Shown: one piece after another, positions 27,192 through 35,491 of the stretch
Numbering within the stretch: position 1 is the first letter of the stretch
How the letters are laid out: each line of letters starts with the position of its first letter
DNA from: Pedobacter sp. JY14-1
GTDB lineage: Bacteria > Bacteroidota > Bacteroidia > Sphingobacteriales > Sphingobacteriaceae
Assembly (NCBI RefSeq): GCF_029269825.1
Contig: NZ_JARJHU010000001.1
Location: forward strand, 372,001 to 436,000
Reading direction: 5' to 3'
DNA length: 64,000 nucleotides
The notes under the pieces: model-generated
The model's database searches: none
Seen by the model: only the letters and a program-made list of their open reading frames with translations
What the model was told of the DNA's origin: nothing
Program-made: the position numbers and the translations under genes

Positions 27192-29375
27192 ATGAGACGT
27201 AACCTTTTTGTTTTTTCCGCCGCGTTTTGCCTGTTATTGCTGACATTGGTTCAGTCTGCCTGGAAGCCCTGGGAAGAGGGCATGTTCCCCCTCAGCGAAG
27301 TCCATAAACTCGATTTGCAGAAAGCCGGCCTGAAGATCAGCACCCGCGAAGTTTATAATCCAAGAGGTACCAGTCTTATCGACGCACTCGTGAATGTGGG
27401 CGGGTGCACTGGCTCGTTTGTTTCTGCGGAGGGGCTCATCATCAGTAACCATCATTGTGCCTTCAGCGCTGTGCAACTGGCCAGTACACCGGAGAACGAC
27501 TACCTGAACAAGGGATTTGTAGCCCGGAACCGGGAAGAGGAAATTGAGGCCAGGGGGCTTACCTGCCGGATCACCGACAGTTACGAGGATGTTTCTGCAA
27601 GGGTACTGAATGCGGTAGCGCAGGTCAGCGATCCTGCTTCACGACTCAAACTGATCAATGACGTAACGAAGAACATTGTTGCCGAGGCCGAAAAGAATGA
27701 CCCGACGATTAAGGCAGAGGTTTCGGAAATGTTCATTGGAAAGAGCTATGTACTGTTCCGCTATAAGACCATACAGGACGTACGCCTGGTCTATGTGCCC
27801 AACCGGCAGATCGGCGAATTCGGAGGCGAAACTGACAACTGGGTATGGCCGCGCCATACGGGCGATTTTTCCTTTATGCGGGCCTATGTGGCACCCGACG
27901 GGTCTTCGGCTAAATACGCGAAGGAAAACGTGCCCTACAAACCTAAAAAATTCCTGCGTGTCAATCCAAAGGGGACCAGCGAAGAGGATTTCGTGTTCAT
28001 ACTGGGTTATCCCGGCAAAACATTCAGGCACCGTCCTGCGCAATTTGTGGCTTACCAGGAGAAATCGGTATTGCCGTACATTGCCGGTCTGTATGAGTTC
28101 CAGAACGGAGTGATGGAAAAAGCAGGGGCGGCAGACAAGACGACGGAACTGAAGCTGGCCACGCGCATCAAACGTAATGCGAATGTGATGAAGAACTACC
28201 AGGGCAAGCTACAGGGTTTGAAGCGCATGGACCTGGTGGCCAAAAAGAAACAGGAAGACGCCGGCCTGGCCAGATACATTAACGGAAATGCTGCACTTAA
28301 AGCGAAGTACGGGACGCTGATGGCCGATATTGACAATCTGTACAAACTCATCAACAGCGATGCCGACCGGGACATCTGGCTGACGCAGATCTACAGTTCG
28401 ACCAGTTTGCTTCAGGTGGCAAGAAACATCAATACATTTAAGACCGCGCTGACGGCTAAACCCGCAGCAGAAAAGCAGGCCTTCTTCGATGAACAACTGC
28501 CGAAGCTGAAAAGCACACTGGAAAGCAACTATGAGTCATACGATCTGGAAACGGACAAAGCGATCTTCAAGCGTATGCTGGAAGATGCTTCGGCCTTTAA
28601 CCTGACGCAACGGGTAGATGCCGCGGCCAGGATCAGCAACCGGGGGTCTACGGTAAAGGATGTGGTAGACCGTTATGTGGAGACGACGCTGGGCATCAGC
28701 AAGCTGAATAACCCGTCATACGTATACAGTACCCTGCTCGCTTCACCAAAATCGGTAGAAAACTATACCGACGGGATCTTATTGTTTGAGCAGGACATTG
28801 CCCGGCAGGTTGCCGAACTGAAAACAGAAAAGGACCGGCGTGAGGGTTTGCTGAATAAGCTCATGGGCGATTACGTGAACGTACGGGAAAAGTTCCTGCA
28901 AAAGAATTTTGTGCCGGATGCCAACAGCACATTGCGCCTGACCTACGGACATGTGCGCGGATACCGTCCGGCAGATGCAACCTATATGCGTCCTTACACG
29001 AGTATCAAAGGAATTATCCAGAAAGGTGCAGGAGGCCATCCTGACTTCGCCTATCCCGAACAGATCAGGACTCTCTGGGAAGCAAAAGATTTCGGGGCCT
29101 ATGCAAAGAAGGACCTGGCGGATGTGCCGGTGGCCTTCCTCTACAATATGGATACAACCGGAGGCAATTCGGGCTCTCCGGTACTGAATGCTTTTGGTGA
29201 ACTGGTGGGTGTAAACTTCGACCGGGCATACGGAGCAACGATCAACGATTACGCCTGGAACGAGAGCTACAGCCGGTCAATCGGAGTAGACATCCGGTAT
29301 GTACTCTGGGTAGCAGAAAAGATAGACAAGGCTGATTTCCTGATCCGGGAAATGGGCGTGAAAAATACGTTGTAG
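27192..29375 (+). CDS. S46 family dipeptidyl-peptidase, DPP11-like by specificity residue
   Basis: Secreted serine exopeptidase that releases N-terminal dipeptides in the periplasm. 727 residues from the ATG at 27192: signal peptide MRRNLFVFSAAFCLLLLTL ending near QSA, then a chymotrypsin-like fold split by a helical domain. Triad: His in ISNHHCAFSAVQ, Asp in the ETDNWVWPRHTGD region, and Ser660 in TTGGNSGSPVLN. Eighteen residues after that Ser, in VNFDRAYG, is Arg678; the equivalent residue is Arg in DPP11 (cuts after Asp/Glu) and Gly in DPP7 (cuts after hydrophobic residues). Asp/Glu specificity is therefore inferred. Monocistronic or co-transcribed with the small gene 36 bases downstream. 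Confidence 0.95.
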   Translation: MRRNLFVFSAAFCLLLLTLVQSAWKPWEEGMFPLSEVHKLDLQKAGLKISTREVYNPRGTSLIDALVNVGGCTGSFVSAEGLIISNHHCAFSAVQLASTPENDYLNKGFVARNREEEIEARGLTCRITDSYEDVSARVLNAVAQVSDPASRLKLINDVTKNIVAEAEKNDPTIKAEVSEMFIGKSYVLFRYKTIQDVRLVYVPNRQIGEFGGETDNWVWPRHTGDFSFMRAYVAPDGSSAKYAKENVPYKPKKFLRVNPKGTSEEDFVFILGYPGKTFRHRPAQFVAYQEKSVLPYIAGLYEFQNGVMEKAGAADKTTELKLATRIKRNANVMKNYQGKLQGLKRMDLVAKKKQEDAGLARYINGNAALKAKYGTLMADIDNLYKLINSDADRDIWLTQIYSSTSLLQVARNINTFKTALTAKPAAEKQAFFDEQLPKLKSTLESNYESYDLETDKAIFKRMLEDASAFNLTQRVDAAARISNRGSTVKDVVDRYVETTLGISKLNNPSYVYSTLLASPKSVENYTDGILLFEQDIARQVAELKTEKDRREGLLNKLMGDYVNVREKFLQKNFVPDANSTLRLTYGHVRGYRPADATYMRPYTSIKGIIQKGAGGHPDFAYPEQIRTLWEAKDFGAYAKKDLADVPVAFLYNMDTTGGNSGSPVLNAFGELVGVNFDRAYGATINDYAWNESYSRSIGVDIRYVLWVAEKIDKADFLIREMGVKNTL

Positions 29376-29411
29376 ATTAATTTAAAATTAAAACCAAAAA
29401 ACAGATAATAC

Positions 29412-29663
29412 ATGAGAGTTGTTGCTGAACTGCCGCACCCCGAATGCAAGATCACGATCTTCAGCATGAATCAGAAGTACATCGTTAAGTTTGAACAGGG
29501 CACCTTGGAACAAAGCTATAAATTGTCTGAACTGGACCTGAGCGGGGGTGGCGTAAACGATGTGTTTGAAATTCTGGACGAGGAGTTTATCGCTACCGTA
29601 ATAGCCAGGTTCAGCGGTATGCGTAGCGATTTCTCAGCTGCTTACAAGAGACATCAGTATTAA
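29412..29663 (+). CDS. Small conserved hypothetical protein
   Basis: 83 residues, not recognised. It is mostly beta-strand-like at the start (ECKITIFSMNQKYIVKFEQG), then acidic with SELDLSGGGVNDVFEILDEEF, and ends in a helix with ARFSGMRSDFSAAYKRHQY. No signal peptide or membrane segment; a cytoplasmic single domain is likely. The ATG at 29412 is well placed 36 bases after the peptidase stop, and codon use matches its neighbours, which together support a real gene. Followed by a long AT-rich gap. Confidence 0.75.
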   Translation: MRVVAELPHPECKITIFSMNQKYIVKFEQGTLEQSYKLSELDLSGGGVNDVFEILDEEFIATVIARFSGMRSDFSAAYKRHQY

Positions 29664-30010
29664 TTGAGATAAGCTACATAATATACTGTAATACATAAGT
29701 TTTAATTTCAAAAAAACATAAAACCAAACAAAATTCCGTGATGGGTGCTATTTAAACATGGGGGTTGGATTTCAAAATGTTGCATGATAAAAACATTTTA
29801 TTTATATAATTCGAGATAAATACATTGAATAGCAATGAGTTAAATTATACCATAAAATATTATTTTGCTCCTTTAACGCGCCAAATAAATGAATGGTCAA
29901 ACGTATGGATGCAGAAAAAACCGGTGTATTGAATACCGTAATTTAAATAAGATTCTCCATATTTTTTCGTTACTTAGGCAAGTATTAAAAAACACCATTC
30001 GACAATCCGC
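29664..30010. other. AT-rich intergenic region
   Basis: About 350 bases, markedly richer in A and T than the flanking genes. No exact TAnnTTTG element, hairpin or repeat was found. A 41-codon frame at 29889-30014 overlaps the next ATG but has no protein-like features. Probably holds the promoter of the lipoprotein gene at 30011. Confidence 0.5.
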
Positions 30011-30604
30011 ATGAACAAGGCTTACATTCGTACTACCCTCCTACCCTGTTTATTTTTTGCATTTCCGGTACTGACCATAGCCGTTGCTTCCTGCAATAAA
30101 GTAGATGAATCTATACAGCGCGATGTAACCATTCGTCCCGATACCGTGGTCTTTACCATACCTGTTATCAGCACACTCAACAGCGGTTCAATTGCCGGTG
30201 ATTTTCCTGTAACGATAAATGTGGAGCAAAAAATAAAGGATGCAACAAAGGGTGAATTCGGAGCCGGAAACCTCACTGACCTGCGCATTGCTTCCTTTAA
30301 AATGGAACTGACAATTGGGGCGGCAGATACGCCTGACGTGAACAATAACCTGGGTAATTTTGAAGCGATAAGTGTGGAGATCAAGGCTGACCCCTACAAG
30401 GCGACGATTGCCAAAACCGATGCAAATTCTGCTTCAAACATCAGGACGGTAACCATCGGAGGCGGCGTCAATTCTCCCGATCTGAATACCCTGCTGCAGA
30501 AAGGCAGCTTCCGCTACGACATCCGGGTAAAGGCCCGTAAAGAGACCACCAAAACCATTGAGGCAAGGGTACTGCCGGTGTTCACTGCGACAGTCAAAAA
30601 GTAG
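30011..30604 (+). CDS. Putative lipoprotein of unknown function
   Basis: 197 residues. The N-terminus is a lipoprotein signal (ALPC-like hydrophobic stretch LLPCLFFAFPVLTIAV) with a lipobox AVASC at about residue 28. The mature part is predicted all-beta with alternating charged and hydrophobic residues: TVVFTIPVISTLNSGS, ISVEIKADPYKATIAK, SFRYDIRVKARKETT and a closing PVFTATVKK strand, similar to Bacteroidota surface lipoproteins of immunoglobulin-like fold. No family recognised. Convergent with the glycosyltransferase gene at 30625 with a 20-base gap and no clear terminator. Confidence 0.75.
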   Translation: MNKAYIRTTLLPCLFFAFPVLTIAVASCNKVDESIQRDVTIRPDTVVFTIPVISTLNSGSIAGDFPVTINVEQKIKDATKGEFGAGNLTDLRIASFKMELTIGAADTPDVNNNLGNFEAISVEIKADPYKATIAKTDANSASNIRTVTIGGGVNSPDLNTLLQKGSFRYDIRVKARKETTKTIEARVLPVFTATVKK

Positions 30605-30624
30605 TCTCAGAGATCGGAAAATCC

Positions 30625-31791
30625 TTACTTTCTGACCGCCTTTTCCCAGATTACAGATTGTCTGCCGGAAAAGTAGCGGACGATCCCGGCCAGGACGGCA
30701 TAGTTCATCACGCAGAAATAGTAAGGCACAAACAACACCTTCACACGCAGCTTGCGCGCTTCCAAAAGCTTTCCCAGATAGGCGGAAACGTAGAAAAATA
30801 CCTGGCCGGCAAGCAAGATGGTATACAAGGGGCCGGCACCCTGCACTACGATCGCGATGTTGAGCAGCAGTGCCAGGATCATGAGCAAGGGTGTAACGGT
30901 CCAGCGGAGTACGCGATGACTGATGTATTGAAAGGAAAGTACGGGAAAACGAAAGGGATTAAGCAGGGCTTTCATCCAGATAACGGACTGTATGCCTCCT
31001 GCGGCAATCCTGACCTTGCGCTTCAGCTCTTCGGTGATGTTGGCTGAGGTATCTTCCTGCGCATAGGCCTCAGGCTCGTAAACAATCACATAACCTTTTT
31101 CGGCAATGCGCATGGAGATCATAAAATCGTCGAGCACACTGTTGAGCGGGACGGGTTCGTATAAGTCTTTACGGATACTGAAGAGCTCTCCTGCCGCGCC
31201 GACCACGGAATAAAGTTCCGAATCCAAGGCTTTGAGCCTGGACTCATATTTCCAGTAAAAACCCTCCCCTGCAGTTGCATCTGCAGTATTATCAATGATC
31301 ACCCGCTTTTCACCGGCCACTGCACCTACTTTAGGGTCGCCATAGTGACGGCAGATGTAAAGCAGCGCGTCAGCATTAAGGAAGGTATTGGCATCGGTAA
31401 AAACAATGACATCGGTATCGACTCCGGCTATGGCGCGGTGCACTGCAGCGATCTTGCCTTTACGTTCCGGTGAATGGAGCAGGGTGATCTCCGGGTACCG
31501 GGCAACAATGTCCGGGCCCTCATCGGTAGAACCATCCGTTACAAACATCAGCCGCAGACGGTCCTTTGGGTAATTCAGGGCCAGGGTATTGGCGATCTTC
31601 TCTTCCAGGAGCCCTGCTTCGTTATAGGCAGCTACAATTAAGGTACAGGAAGGCATTTCCTCATAACTGAGCTGTCTGCGTTTTTTACTACCAAAAAAAC
31701 GCTTCAGCCTGACCAGAAGATACAGCAGGATGCCATAACCGAAAAATGTATAGAAGACAATGAAAACTGAGATCCAGAATGCGATGATCAT
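30625..31791 (-). CDS. Membrane glycosyltransferase, family 2
   Basis: 388 residues from the ATG at 31789-31791. An N-terminal helix (about 2-24), a GT-A domain with LIVAAYNEAGLLEEKIANTL, the FVTDGSTDEG donor site, VFTDANTFLNADA (DxD-like) and DDFMISMRIAEKGY, and about three C-terminal helices. The usual QxxRW motif of processive enzymes is replaced by RIAAGGIQS, so transfer of single sugars or a different acceptor mode is possible. A longer frame to 31866 overlaps the upstream glycosyltransferase gene and lacks domain similarity. The two glycosyltransferase genes are about 20 bases apart and form a small operon. Confidence 0.9.
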   Translation of the reverse strand: MIIAFWISVFIVFYTFFGYGILLYLLVRLKRFFGSKKRRQLSYEEMPSCTLIVAAYNEAGLLEEKIANTLALNYPKDRLRLMFVTDGSTDEGPDIVARYPEITLLHSPERKGKIAAVHRAIAGVDTDVIVFTDANTFLNADALLYICRHYGDPKVGAVAGEKRVIIDNTADATAGEGFYWKYESRLKALDSELYSVVGAAGELFSIRKDLYEPVPLNSVLDDFMISMRIAEKGYVIVYEPEAYAQEDTSANITEELKRKVRIAAGGIQSVIWMKALLNPFRFPVLSFQYISHRVLRWTVTPLLMILALLLNIAIVVQGAGPLYTILLAGQVFFYVSAYLGKLLEARKLRVKVLFVPYYFCVMNYAVLAGIVRYFSGRQSVIWEKAVRK

Positions 31792-31811
31792 ATATTTTTG
31801 CTTGAAAAAGT

Positions 31812-32726
31812 TTAATTGAGGGTATAGCCGAGGTCTGTACTGCCGGTACTGTGGGTGAGGTTCCATTTAATGGCACGGATGAGTACATTTTCAAAACCGG
31901 ACTGCCCCGCCTTGCGGTAGGCCAGCAGGTTCCTAGGCGCTACCAGAAGCAGGAAATACAGGTAGAAGAACCAGCGCTGGTACCAGGCGGCATTGCGCCT
32001 GATGAAGAGGATGCGGTTGCGGTTCATAAAATATTCTTTGAGCGCGCTGTTCTTTCCTACGGAAAGCGACTCTTTATGGTAAATGAGCGCATGGGTATCA
32101 ATAAAAATCTGAAAACCAGCATGTTTTATCCGGTCACACCAGTCCATCTCCTCGTAATAAAGAAAGAAGTTCTCTGCCATAAGACCAGCCTTGTCTATGG
32201 CTTCCCGTCTGACCATCATGGCGGCGCCATGGGCATAACCGGTAGGCTTCAGTTGTCCGCGGTACTGGCCTTTATCGGTTTCATACTGACCGATACAGTG
32301 GTTGCGGCAGGTGTAATAATTCATGGGAGTGAAGCCCGCATATTGAACGATCTGCTTGTCTTCAAAATAATTGATCTGTGGAGAAATCACCCCGATCAGC
32401 GGATTTTTATCTAAGGTTTCGGACAAGGTCTCCAGAAGGCCCGGTGTGAATTCGGTATCATTATTCACAAAAAATAAATATTTTCCAACAGATTCCCGTA
32501 CCCCTAGGTTGTTTCCTCCGGCAAAGCCAAGATTAGCCTCCGAACGGATATATTTAATCTTGGGAAACTCGGCCAGGAATTCGTCCCTTTTGTCGCTTTG
32601 GCTACCGTTATCCACTAAAATAATCTCTATATTAGCCTTAGAACAGTGTTGATCTATAGACCTGAGCAACTCCAGGGTAGCCATGGGTTGATTGAAATTT
32701 ACTGTGATGATGGAGATCAAGGCCAT
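31812..32726 (-). CDS. Glycosyltransferase family 2, rhamnosyltransferase-like
   Basis: 304 residues of the WbbL/rhamnosyltransferase type: ISIITVNFNQPMATLELL start, ILVDNGSQSD, the family hallmark NLGFAGGNNLGV, FVNNDTEFTPGLL as the DxD region, GAAMMVRREAIDKAG and FFLYYEEMDWCDRIKHAG. The C-terminus has a short amphipathic or membrane-associated region (FFYLYFLLLVAPRNLL). Rhamnose is the usual donor of this subgroup but cannot be read from the sequence. First gene of a two-gene unit and divergent from the signalling operon at 32765. Confidence 0.92.
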   Translation of the reverse strand: MALISIITVNFNQPMATLELLRSIDQHCSKANIEIILVDNGSQSDKRDEFLAEFPKIKYIRSEANLGFAGGNNLGVRESVGKYLFFVNNDTEFTPGLLETLSETLDKNPLIGVISPQINYFEDKQIVQYAGFTPMNYYTCRNHCIGQYETDKGQYRGQLKPTGYAHGAAMMVRREAIDKAGLMAENFFLYYEEMDWCDRIKHAGFQIFIDTHALIYHKESLSVGKNSALKEYFMNRNRILFIRRNAAWYQRWFFYLYFLLLVAPRNLLAYRKAGQSGFENVLIRAIKWNLTHSTGSTDLGYTLN

Positions 32727-32764
32727 AACGTTAGTTTAAGTAAAAGTATTCAAAATAGACCATT

Positions 32765-33304
32765 TTGCCTGACAAAAATAAAATTTCTGATGCGCTGGAA
32801 CAGTTTCGGAAACTTGAGGCGGGCGACGCGCAGCTGGCCGGCAAACTGGATGAGTTTATGGAACTGCTGCGCAGCAGCGAACTGGATTCCGAGAACATCA
32901 AGGGCATCAGAAAGCGCATCAACGATGAACTGGACCAAAAAATGAGCAGCAGCGAACTGATTGAGGAACTCAAGGAAGTTTCACTTTCAGACATAGGCAA
33001 AATGGACCAGTTGGACCGGCTGGAAACACTGCTGAACAATAATGACCTTGATTCCAGGACTGCAGGCGGACAAAGATGGAGCCAGAGGGCAGGTAAAATA
33101 CTGAAGGTGATCATCGGCTTTCTATTCATTACGCTGGGCTTCGCCATGATCATCATGCCAGCCCCGCCCTACTTTGAAATGTTCACGATTTTCTACTTCA
33201 GTCCGGATGACGGCGTTACGTTGATGGACCTCATCTCGCTGACCATCATCGCGATAGGTACGTTTCTTGTAATAAGGTCGCTCATAAACGAGAAAAAAGT
33301 ATGA
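32765..33304 (+). CDS. Membrane protein heading a partner-switching operon
   Basis: 179 residues, no recognised family. Residues 1-108 are a charged helical cytoplasmic region with heptad-like patterns (ALEQFRKLEAGDAQLAGKLD, MSSSELIEELKEVSLSDIGK). Two membrane segments follow, about 112-132 and 153-171, with a short loop PAPPYFEMFTIFYF and a short basic end. The start is TTG at 32765: an in-frame TAG is at 32756-32758 and only ATT and TTG lie between. Its stop overlaps the next start (ATGA), so it is translated with the phosphatase gene. A role as membrane input for the downstream module is inference. Confidence 0.75.
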   Translation: MPDKNKISDALEQFRKLEAGDAQLAGKLDEFMELLRSSELDSENIKGIRKRINDELDQKMSSSELIEELKEVSLSDIGKMDQLDRLETLLNNNDLDSRTAGGQRWSQRAGKILKVIIGFLFITLGFAMIIMPAPPYFEMFTIFYFSPDDGVTLMDLISLTIIAIGTFLVIRSLINEKKV

Positions 33305-34431
33305 ACAAGACAATCTTGATGGTTGATGACGATATTGTGCAGCTGGAGCTTTTTAAAAGATTGCTGACCGCGAACGGCTATACATGTAAAACTGCACTTT
33401 CTGTAGATGCAGCGGAGTCCATACTCAACAGCGAGATCCCCGACCTGATCATTTCTGATTACCAGATGCCAGTAAAGGACGGCTTCGACTTCCGCCGGAT
33501 ACTGCTGCAGCATGACCTGCTGAAACAGATACCCTTTCTTTTCCTGACCTCTGTGAGTGACAATTCATTCATCCAGCAGGGACTGGACCTCAAGGCGATC
33601 GATTACATCAGCAAAGGAACGCCCGCCAAGCAGATCTTGACGAAGATTGACAACCTGATGCAATCGGTGCGTACACATTATGAGAAGTCGCTGAGCGAGA
33701 TCAAGGGAATTGCCGAGAAGCTGAACCTGAGAAATACACCAGAGGCCGCACCGGTACTTAAACGGTTTTCCATCAGTTTTTTCAATACGCATTACCAGAA
33801 CCATCCCGGGGGAGATTTTATCGATTTTATCCAGGTAAATGACAGGTATACGTTCATTATACTTGGTGACGTAATGGGCAAAAAATGGGGAGCCTGGTTT
33901 TTCTCCTTCAGTTTCCTGAGTTATATCCGCTCGGCAGTCCGGCTTTGCGTATATGACGGCGACTTGTCTTTATCAGTGATCCTGGCAAAGCTGAACCGGG
34001 TGATCTATTCGGACACCTTACTGAGCGAGATCTTCTCCACACTGGGCATCGTCTTACTGGATGATGAGACCGGAGCAGTGAAATATGCAGGTGCCGGCGA
34101 CCTGCCCGCCCTGAAGTATGACGAGGCGAAGGAAGAACTGAAAGCATACCGCTCTGAGGGCATACTGCTCGGCTTTCTGCCGGAAAGCACCTATAATGAA
34201 CTGGACATCAGGCTGGAAGGCAATGATGAATTATTCATGATTTCGGACGGAATGATCGATTTTGAAATTGACGGTGTAAAAAGATCAGATATTAATATAT
34301 TTAAGTTAAAATTGTATGAGCTGAAGAAAAACGGCAGGTCTGCAAACGATATTAAAGATATTTTGTTTGACAAGCATACTTCGCAGGTTGACGATTGCAG
34401 CATCATTACGATCAAACCGATAAGGCAATGA
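33301..34431 (+). CDS. Response regulator with PP2C-type (SpoIIE/RsbU-like) phosphatase output
   Basis: 376 residues. Receiver domain 1-120 with all phosphotransfer residues: Asp9, Asp10, phospho-acceptor Asp53, Thr83 and Lys105. After a coiled linker (125-150) comes a PPM phosphatase domain of RsbU/SpoIIE type: HPGGDFIDF with Asp172, ILGDVMGKKWGAWF with Asp190, AGAGDLPAL, MISDG with Asp316 and VDDCSI with Asp364/365, the set that binds two metal ions. Such proteins dephosphorylate a STAS anti-anti-sigma factor when their receiver is phosphorylated. The STAS gene follows with an ATGA overlap, so they most likely act together. Confidence 0.94.
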   Translation: MNKTILMVDDDIVQLELFKRLLTANGYTCKTALSVDAAESILNSEIPDLIISDYQMPVKDGFDFRRILLQHDLLKQIPFLFLTSVSDNSFIQQGLDLKAIDYISKGTPAKQILTKIDNLMQSVRTHYEKSLSEIKGIAEKLNLRNTPEAAPVLKRFSISFFNTHYQNHPGGDFIDFIQVNDRYTFIILGDVMGKKWGAWFFSFSFLSYIRSAVRLCVYDGDLSLSVILAKLNRVIYSDTLLSEIFSTLGIVLLDDETGAVKYAGAGDLPALKYDEAKEELKAYRSEGILLGFLPESTYNELDIRLEGNDELFMISDGMIDFEIDGVKRSDINIFKLKLYELKKNGRSANDIKDILFDKHTSQVDDCSIITIKPIRQ

Positions 34432-34763
34432 AAATAAACAAGGCAGTACATGGTGAGGTGATGGTAATTACCATTGAGGAAAAGGAAGCCAACCTATCCA
34501 ATTCTGAACAGTTCAAGACACAGGTGATACAGGAGATCGCAGCTGGCAGGCACCGGCTGATCATTTCGTTTATCCATGTGGAGTATCTGGACAGTTCTTT
34601 TCTGGGTGCACTGGTAGCGATACTAAAGGCTTTACTGCCTTACGAAGGCAGGCTGATACTCAGCGGGATGAACGGCGATATTGTAAACCTGTTTGAACTG
34701 ACCCGGCTGGACAAGATCTTTGTCCTGAAGGAAAACACAGACCTTGCACTTAAAGAATTTTAA
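34428..34763 (+). CDS. STAS domain protein (anti-anti-sigma factor-like)
   Basis: 111 residues from the ATG at 34428, overlapping the phosphatase stop. A single STAS domain: VMVITIEEKEANLSNSEQFK, ISFIHVEYLDSSFLGALVAI and a C-terminal helix. The DSSFLG loop keeps Ser56/Ser57, matching the phosphorylated serine of SpoIIAA/RsbV-type proteins, so phosphorylation control is likely. It would be the substrate of the phosphatase upstream and the partner of the HATPase-like protein downstream, which begins right after its stop. Sigma or other final target is not encoded nearby. Confidence 0.92.
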   Translation: MKINKAVHGEVMVITIEEKEANLSNSEQFKTQVIQEIAAGRHRLIISFIHVEYLDSSFLGALVAILKALLPYEGRLILSGMNGDIVNLFELTRLDKIFVLKENTDLALKEF

Positions 34764-35291
34764 ATGGACAAGACATTTCCTGTTGTACTTGAACTGGATG
34801 TTCCCAAACATCCCCGAGACATCTTCAGCTTTACCAAGGCTGCAATGCAGCAGGTTATGGACTGCCGTGATTTAGACCTTGCAACCCAGCGCAAGATCAA
34901 AATGATACTGATCGAGCTCGTAACCAATTCGATCAAGCACTCGGGGCATTCGGACTCGCAGATCAGGCTGGTGATCGACGAGCCTTCGTTAACCATACAA
35001 AAAAAGGAGAAGGGCGTGCAGATCGAGTTTATGTCGAGTGAGCAGCAGATCCCGTTTGAAGAGATCGACAAAACCATAAAAATTTCATTTTCAACGGAAA
35101 ACAATCATCATGTAAAAACGCTGGACCGTTACAAATTCAGATTCCTTGACCCTTTTAAGGAAGGATTGAACATTGAACATATGCCGGAGCACTTTGGTTT
35201 TTATATCATTACACTTGCCTCTGACAGCTTTGTTTATCAGTATGATCCGGAAAAAAAGGAGAACCATTACATCGTAAACATCAATACCTGA
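34764..35291 (+). CDS. HATPase-like protein, degenerate (RsbW/SpoIIAB-related)
   Basis: 175 residues. The N box of GHKL kinases is present, IELVTNSIKHSG with Glu51 and Asn55, after LATQRKIKMIL, as in anti-sigma kinases. The G1 box (DxGxG) and the glycine-rich lid GxGLGL are not recognisable: their places hold VIDEPSLTIQKKEKG and EHMPEHFGFYIITLASDSF. A 35-residue insertion follows the first sheet. It is therefore either a divergent kinase or a non-catalytic binding partner. Immediately downstream of the STAS gene (no gap), it completes the partner-switching operon. No sigma factor gene follows. Confidence 0.85.
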   Translation: MDKTFPVVLELDVPKHPRDIFSFTKAAMQQVMDCRDLDLATQRKIKMILIELVTNSIKHSGHSDSQIRLVIDEPSLTIQKKEKGVQIEFMSSEQQIPFEEIDKTIKISFSTENNHHVKTLDRYKFRFLDPFKEGLNIEHMPEHFGFYIITLASDSFVYQYDPEKKENHYIVNINT

Positions 35292-35491
35292 GCGGGCATA
35301 AATTCCCCAGCCTTTGTTTTCCAGGGAAAATATTCCCCACATCTTCAGAAAACGGGTTTCTACAACTCCTACTTCTAATGGTAAAAGTGACCTTTAAATA
35401 CCGTGTAGGGCATTTTTCAGATTAAAAGCCATTATCATCAGCCTTGGAACGGATTTTGGCATTGACCGGGCGACTAGATAACCCTATATAT

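Noticed and set aside
29889..30014. 41-codon frame ending in an ATGA overlap with the lipoprotein gene
   Set aside because: AT-rich sequence, basic and low-complexity product with no signal, span or known pattern; overlap with the next ATG can arise by chance.
35302..35339. Octamer ATTCCCCA repeated 30 bases apart and a 5-base GGGAA/TTCCC stem
   Set aside because: Too short to separate from chance; no T tract and no promoter element nearby, though three helical turns of spacing is noted.
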